Shown: positions 31,067 to 34,437 of the stretch, one piece after another
Layout of the letters: each line of letters opens with the position of its first letter
Numbering within the stretch: position 1 is the stretch's first letter
Assembly (NCBI GenBank): GCA_900319935.1
Contig: ONQJ01000011.1
Span: 1 to 34,437, forward strand
Source of the DNA: an uncultured Eubacteriales bacterium
GTDB taxonomy: Bacteria > Bacillota > Clostridia > Oscillospirales > Oscillospiraceae
Direction of reading: 5' to 3'
DNA: 34,437 nucleotides
Made by a program: the position numbers and the translations under genes
The notes under the pieces: generated by a model
The model's database searches: none
Told to the model about the DNA's origin: nothing
Seen by the model: the letters and a program-made list of their open reading frames with translations, nothing else

Positions 31067-31984
31067 TCACCCCGTGATTTTGTTGCCCTCGTCGTCGAAG
31101 CCGAGCTCGTCGAGCGTGGAGACGCCGGCGTAGACCTTGCAGGCGTCATACCAGCCGGAGTAGTAGTCGTTCTCCAGCGCCTTGGCCAGCGCCACGTTGA
31201 CCTTTTCAAGCAGCTCGGTGTTGCCCTTCTGGAGCAGGCAGACGTTGTTTTTATAGATGTCATCCACCTCGAAGTCGAAGCCGGTGAAGGCGATCGTGTC
31301 GCCGGCGCTGGCGATGATGGACTCGCCGTTGCCGTGCGCGACGGCCAGGAAGTCGACCTGCTTGGCCTTGAGCGCCTCGACTGCCGTGCCGAGATCGACG
31401 TACACGAGGCTGATGTCAACGTCCATGTCCCCGAAGGTCTCCTCGACCAGGACCTGCTGGAGCGAAGCGCCCTGGTAGCCGATCTTGTAACCGACAAAGT
31501 CCTCGGGCGAGGTGAATTTCCCTTCGTTCTCCTTCAGGCAGATGATGGACTGCTGCGTCTCGTTCTCGCCGGCGACGTACCAGTCGGAGAGCTCGTAGTT
31601 CTGCGAGCGGTCATAGGTCCAGGAGAAGCCGGAGATCGCAAGATCAACGTTGCCGGTCTGTACCGCGGCCTGGCAGGCGTCGAAGGACATGGGCTTTAAA
31701 ACGAGCTGCATGTCAAGCTCCTGGGCAAGATAGTTGGCCAGCAGCACGTCGAAGCCGACGATCGCGGCGTCGCCCGTCTTGGCTACGTCGTAGAACTCCA
31801 TCGGCGCGAAGTCGGGAGACATGGCGACCGTCAGCGTGCCGTTCGCGCCGCCCGCCTTGAATCCGGCCAGATACTTGTCATAGGCGGCGGAGAGCTTCGC
31901 TTCCGGCTTGCTTCCGCAGGCGCACAGCGCGAAGATCATGGCAACGCACAGCAGCATGCACAAATTTTTAGAGATCTTTTTCAT
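31067..31984 (-). CDS. Amino-acid ABC transporter substrate-binding lipoprotein
   Basis: A 305-residue family 3 solute-binding protein. The lipobox is L20-C-A-C23, so it is lipid-anchored outside the cell. The mature part has the expected T-L-T-V-A-M-S-P-D-F-A-P-M-E-F opening, V-G-F-D-V-L-L-A-N-Y-L-A (about 78-89), D-L-A-I-S-G-F-S-W-T and a V-D-F-L-A-V lobe-2 strand. The ligand is a polar amino acid or related compound; an AbgB-like hydrolase gene downstream hints at amino-acid conjugates, but this is inference. The ATG at 31982-31984 follows GAGGG by 9-10 bases; the longer open frame starts upstream of that site. First gene of the transporter operon, with a clear promoter. Confidence 0.93.
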   Translation of the reverse strand: MKKISKNLCMLLCVAMIFALCACGSKPEAKLSAAYDKYLAGFKAGGANGTLTVAMSPDFAPMEFYDVAKTGDAAIVGFDVLLANYLAQELDMQLVLKPMSFDACQAAVQTGNVDLAISGFSWTYDRSQNYELSDWYVAGENETQQSIICLKENEGKFTSPEDFVGYKIGYQGASLQQVLVEETFGDMDVDISLVYVDLGTAVEALKAKQVDFLAVAHGNGESIIASAGDTIAFTGFDFEVDDIYKNNVCLLQKGNTELLEKVNVALAKALENDYYSGWYDACKVYAGVSTLDELGFDDEGNKITG

Positions 31985-32023
31985 GGTTTTTACCCTCACT
32001 TTCGTCAGATGCGATAAGAAAAC

Positions 32024-32070
32024 TACTTGACGTTTGTGAGAATAGCACAAGCGCGAATGAATGTCAAGTA
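32024..32070. promoter_or_regulatory. Inverted-repeat operator candidate around the promoter
   Basis: TACTTGAC (32024-32031) and GTCAAGTA (32063-32070) are a perfect 8-bp inverted repeat; with flanks 10 of 12 positions match. One half covers the -35 box, the other lies just after the -10 near the start of transcription, the positions expected for a looping or dimer-binding repressor. Confidence 0.5.
32039..32067 (-). promoter_or_regulatory. Sigma-A promoter of the amino-acid transporter operon
   Basis: Minus strand TTGACA (32062-32067), 17 bases, TATTCT (32039-32044). The leader to the ATG is about 50 bases. Confidence 0.88.
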
Positions 32071-32162
32071 AATTTTGAGATTTTATTCTTTTATTTTTCG
32101 ATTTTTCTCGTATATATTCATTTTATATGAGATTATTCAATAACTTATGAATAAAAATCAAA

Positions 32163-32191
32163 GCCGGGCCGGAGATATGCTCCGGCCCGGC
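32163..32191 (-). terminator. Terminator of the znu-type operon
   Basis: Perfect 12-bp stem GCCGGGCCGGAG/CTCCGGCCCGGC (32163-32174 with 32180-32191), loop ATATG; on the minus strand followed by TTTGATTTTTATT. Confidence 0.9.
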
Positions 32192-32207
32192 GTCGTTTGA
32201 CCGTCGT

Positions 32208-33014
32208 TCAGCCCTTCCGTCCGAACAGCGAGCAGAGGGCGAAGGCGATGAGATCCGCCCCGACGACGCTCGCGCCGCTGGGCGTTTCGAAGGCGTAGGA
32301 GGCGACCATCCCGGCAAGGAAACAGACGACCGAGATCGCCGCCGCGCACAGGATCACACTGCGGAAGCTCCGGCAGAGCTTCATCGCGGAGAGCGCGGGG
32401 AAGATGATCAGGCTTGAGATCAGCAGCGCGCCCATCATGCGCATGCCGAGCACGACCGTCACCGCCGTGAGCACGGCGAGCAGCGTGTTGTACAGATCCG
32501 CGCGCGTACCCGTGGCGCGGGCGAAGGTCTCGTCGAAGGTCACGGCGAAAAGCCGCGGATAAAACAGGATGAAGAGCGCCAGCACCGCGAGCGAGAGGAT
32601 CACGCTCAGTGCCGCGTCCCCGCGGCTGAGCGAGAGGATGCTGCCGAAGAGGTAGCTCGACACCTCGGTGTTCATCCCGCTCGTGACGGACACGACGATC
32701 ACGCCGACAGCCAGCGCGCTCGAGGAGATGATCGCGATCGCGGCGTCGCCCTTGACGCGGGAGCTTCCGCGCAGGCGCAGCAGCAGGATCGCGGAGAGCA
32801 CGACCACCGGCACCGCCACGGCGAGCGGCGCGAGATGAAAGGCCGAGGCGACGGCCAGCGCGCCGAAGCCCACGTGAGAGAGCCCGTCGCCGATCATCGA
32901 ATAGCGCTTGAGCACCAGCGATACGCCCAGCAGCGCCGCGCAGAGGCTCACGAGCACGCCGACGATCAGCGCGCGCTGGATGAAATGGTAGGAGAACATC
33001 GTCAGGATACTCAT
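32208..33014 (-). CDS. znuB: Zinc/manganese-type ABC transporter permease
   Basis: A 268-residue ABC-3 family permease (ZnuB/AdcB/MntB group) with about eight membrane segments. The family start M-F-S-Y-H-F-I-Q-R-A-L-I-V-G-V is followed by V-L-K-R-Y-S-M-I-G-D-G-L-S-H-V-G-F-G (34-51), the classic region of this family, and near the C-terminus G-M-R-M-M-G-A-L-L-I-S-S-L-I-I-F-P-A. The ATG at 33012-33014 has GGGAGGCGG upstream and overlaps the ATPase gene by 4 bases. Last gene of a binding protein-ATPase-permease operon. The metal is inferred from the family and could be zinc, manganese or iron. Confidence 0.92.
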   Translation of the reverse strand: MSILTMFSYHFIQRALIVGVLVSLCAALLGVSLVLKRYSMIGDGLSHVGFGALAVASAFHLAPLAVAVPVVVLSAILLLRLRGSSRVKGDAAIAIISSSALAVGVIVVSVTSGMNTEVSSYLFGSILSLSRGDAALSVILSLAVLALFILFYPRLFAVTFDETFARATGTRADLYNTLLAVLTAVTVVLGMRMMGALLISSLIIFPALSAMKLCRSFRSVILCAAAISVVCFLAGMVASYAFETPSGASVVGADLIAFALCSLFGRKG

Positions 33015-33718
33015 ATCGCACCGCCTCCCAGAAAACGCCGCCCGATGGCGCTGCGCCGGTATTCCGCGGCCGTGCCGAAGAAAAGCTGGCGATGGCCGAG
33101 ATGGAGGATATGCGTGGCGTAGCGCACGGCCTCGTGGATGTCGTGCGTGACCATGATGACGGAGATGTTGTCGCAGAGGTTGACGAGCTTGATGAGATTG
33201 TACATCTCCCCCGCCGCCACCGGGTCGAGCCCCGTCACAGGCTCGTCGAGCAGCAGCAGCTTCTTCGTCGCGCACAGGGCGCGGGCGAGCAGCACGCGCT
33301 GCTGCTGGCCGCCGGAGAGCTCCTGATACCCGGCGTCCTGAATGTCCTCGATGCCCATGCGCTCGAGGTTTTCCTGCGCGCGGCGCTTGTCCTCGTCGCT
33401 GTAAAACAGTCTTCCCCCGAGCGAGTTGAGGCAGCCCGACAGCACGACCTCCCGCACGCTGGCCGGGAAATCGCGCTGGATCTCGGTCTGCTGCGGCAGA
33501 TAGCCGATCTCGCTGCGCTTGAGGCCGTCGCCGAGCGTGATCTTTCCGGACGCGGGCGCCTTGAGCGAAAGCAGCCCGCGGATCAGCGTGGATTTGCCGG
33601 AGCCGTTCTCGCCCACGACGCAGAGGTAATCCCCGGCGTTCAGCGCAAAATTGACGCCCTCGAGCACCGTTCTGCCGTCGTAGGAGAACGAGGCGTTTTC
33701 ACATGTCAGGATCGCCAT
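33011..33718 (-). CDS. znuC: Zinc/manganese-type ABC transporter ATPase
   Basis: A 235-residue ATPase of the metal-chelate ABC group. Walker A GENGSGKST (36-44), Q-loop Q76 in IGYLPQQ, signature LSGGQ (134-138), Walker B LLLLDE (154-159), switch His in VTHDIHEA. The Y-L-P-Q-Q and R-D-F-P-A-S-V-R-E-V-V-L-S-G stretch is characteristic of ZnuC/MntA-type ATPases. Its ATG shares one base with the TGA of the binding-protein gene, and its end overlaps the permease start by 4 bases, so translation of the three genes is coupled. Confidence 0.94.
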   Translation of the reverse strand: MAILTCENASFSYDGRTVLEGVNFALNAGDYLCVVGENGSGKSTLIRGLLSLKAPASGKITLGDGLKRSEIGYLPQQTEIQRDFPASVREVVLSGCLNSLGGRLFYSDEDKRRAQENLERMGIEDIQDAGYQELSGGQQQRVLLARALCATKKLLLLDEPVTGLDPVAAGEMYNLIKLVNLCDNISVIMVTHDIHEAVRYATHILHLGHRQLFFGTAAEYRRSAIGRRFLGGGAI

Positions 33719-34437
33719 CAGCCCAGCGCCTCCTTTACGCTTTCGGTGTTGGCCCACATCAGGCCGAGATAGGTCGCGCCGTTTTTCAGGTCCTCGGCGC
33801 TGACGGTGTGGCAGGTGTGGAACAGGCGCTTTTCGCAGCCCGTATCCTCGCAGATCACATCCGCCATCTTTTCATCGGAATACTCGATATAGAGCACCGC
33901 GGGCGCGTTTTGCCCGCGCACACGGTCGATGAGAAAGGCGACCGTGCGGGCGGAGGGCTCGGTGTCATCGGCGCAGCCGGGAAAGGCCGCAAAATAGTCC
34001 AGACCGTATTCCTCCACGAAATAGCGCGCGGGGAAGCGATCGGCGAAGATCAGGCAGTTTCCGCGCGCCGCGGCGACGATGCCGCGGAAGGCCGCGTCGA
34101 GCTCGTCGAGCTTCGCGCAGTAGCTCTCGCAGTTCCGGCGGTACTCTTCCGCTCCCGTCTCGTCGACCGCGCAGAGCTCCCCGCAGATCGCGCGGCAGAT
34201 GACGGCGGCGTTGCGCGGCGAGGTCCAGACGTGTTCGTCGTATTCGATCTCGTCCTCCCCGTCTTCTTCCTCATGGATGCGCTGCATGCCCTCCTTGTGC
34301 TCTTCCTCCAGCGCGTCGACGCAATCGAGCATCGAAAGCACGGCGAAAGCTCCGTCCGCTCCGTCGAGCAGCGTGTCGAGCCAGGCCTCGGATTCGCCGC
34401 CGTTGCAGATCAGCAGGTCGCAGCTTTGGATGCGCAG
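33718..34437 (-). CDS. znuA: Metal-binding ABC transporter substrate-binding protein, 5' end outside window
   Basis: The last 239 residues of a cluster A-I (ZnuA/AdcA/PsaA) binding protein; the N-terminus lies past the right edge. The reading frame is open from base 34437: L-L-I-C-N-G-G-E-S-E-A-W-L-D-T-L-L matches the family's G-G-x-x-E-x-W motif. A loop rich in Glu, Asp and His (HKEGMQRIHEEEDGEDEIE), the usual metal-capturing loop of zinc-type members, precedes D-E-H-V-W-T-S-P-R-N-A, where the His is a metal ligand. A second ligand set is expected in F-A-D-R-F-P-A-R-Y-F and E-Y-S-D-E-K. The loop favours zinc over manganese. First of three coupled genes. Confidence 0.9.
   Translation of the reverse strand: MRIQSCDLLICNGGESEAWLDTLLDGADGAFAVLSMLDCVDALEEEHKEGMQRIHEEEDGEDEIEYDEHVWTSPRNAAVICRAICGELCAVDETGAEEYRRNCESYCAKLDELDAAFRGIVAAARGNCLIFADRFPARYFVEEYGLDYFAAFPGCADDTEPSARTVAFLIDRVRGQNAPAVLYIEYSDEKMADVICEDTGCEKRLFHTCHTVSAEDLKNGATYLGLMWANTESVKEALG

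Noticed and set aside
32158..33021. A 287-codon minus-strand frame over the metal permease gene
   Set aside because: It is Arg/Ala-rich, out of frame with the clear ABC-3 permease and without family features.

Overview
The window is GC-rich (visibly around 60 percent, except about 20.6-23.4 kb) and its gene content is that of a Gram-positive anaerobic Clostridia genome. The best guess is the Oscillospiraceae (Oscillibacter/Flavonifractor-like). The signs are a large Firmicutes-type SRP RNA just upstream of dnaX-ybaB, a DUF1385 (YqhQ-type) gene beside prmC, a DUF1002 protein, a HrcA/CIRCE site, a leucine-rich-repeat membrane protein and an extracellular beta-solenoid protein. The family-level placement is inference from gene content only.

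Layout. 1-2.6 kb (minus): 5' part of pepT, a frameshifted LRR-like membrane protein and a PaaI-type thioesterase. 2.8-11.5 kb (plus): an OmpR-type response regulator and its histidine kinase, DUF1385, prmC, recA, recX, rimO, pgsA and cysS, tightly packed or overlapping and closed by a strong terminator. 11.7-14.4 kb (plus): a secreted repeat protein with its own promoter, facing a minus-strand DUF1002 protein across a shared bidirectional terminator. 15.5-20.6 kb (minus): SRP RNA, dnaX, ybaB, a GH2 glycosidase and a radical SAM/SPASM protein.

20.6-23.7 kb is the accessory part. A promoter reads into a truncated tRNA and then an intact tRNA-Ala(CGC). Three further copies of the tRNA 3' end follow over 2.8 kb, each with its own different terminator. 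Two of these 3' ends close multi-hairpin palindromic structures. Between the scars lie a barnase-family RNase toxin carrying a MuF-like phage head cysteine motif, its barstar immunity protein, a small phage-like ORF and an orphan membrane protein, all AT-richer than the rest. I read this as a tRNA-anchored hotspot with layered integration scars and phage-derived toxin/immunity cargo.

23.9-34.4 kb returns to host-like genes: a sortase-like lipoprotein, an FAH-family hydrolase, an acyltransferase overlapping a PAP2-type membrane enzyme (lipid remodelling), an Hsp20 with an upstream CIRCE, an M20 amidohydrolase broken by an internal deletion, a polar amino-acid ABC transporter (SBP-permease-ATPase) with a clear promoter and an inverted-repeat operator candidate, and a zinc/manganese-type ABC transporter (znuA-znuC-znuB order) running off the right edge. 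I saw no CRISPR array, no intact insertion sequence and no integrase or recombinase gene.
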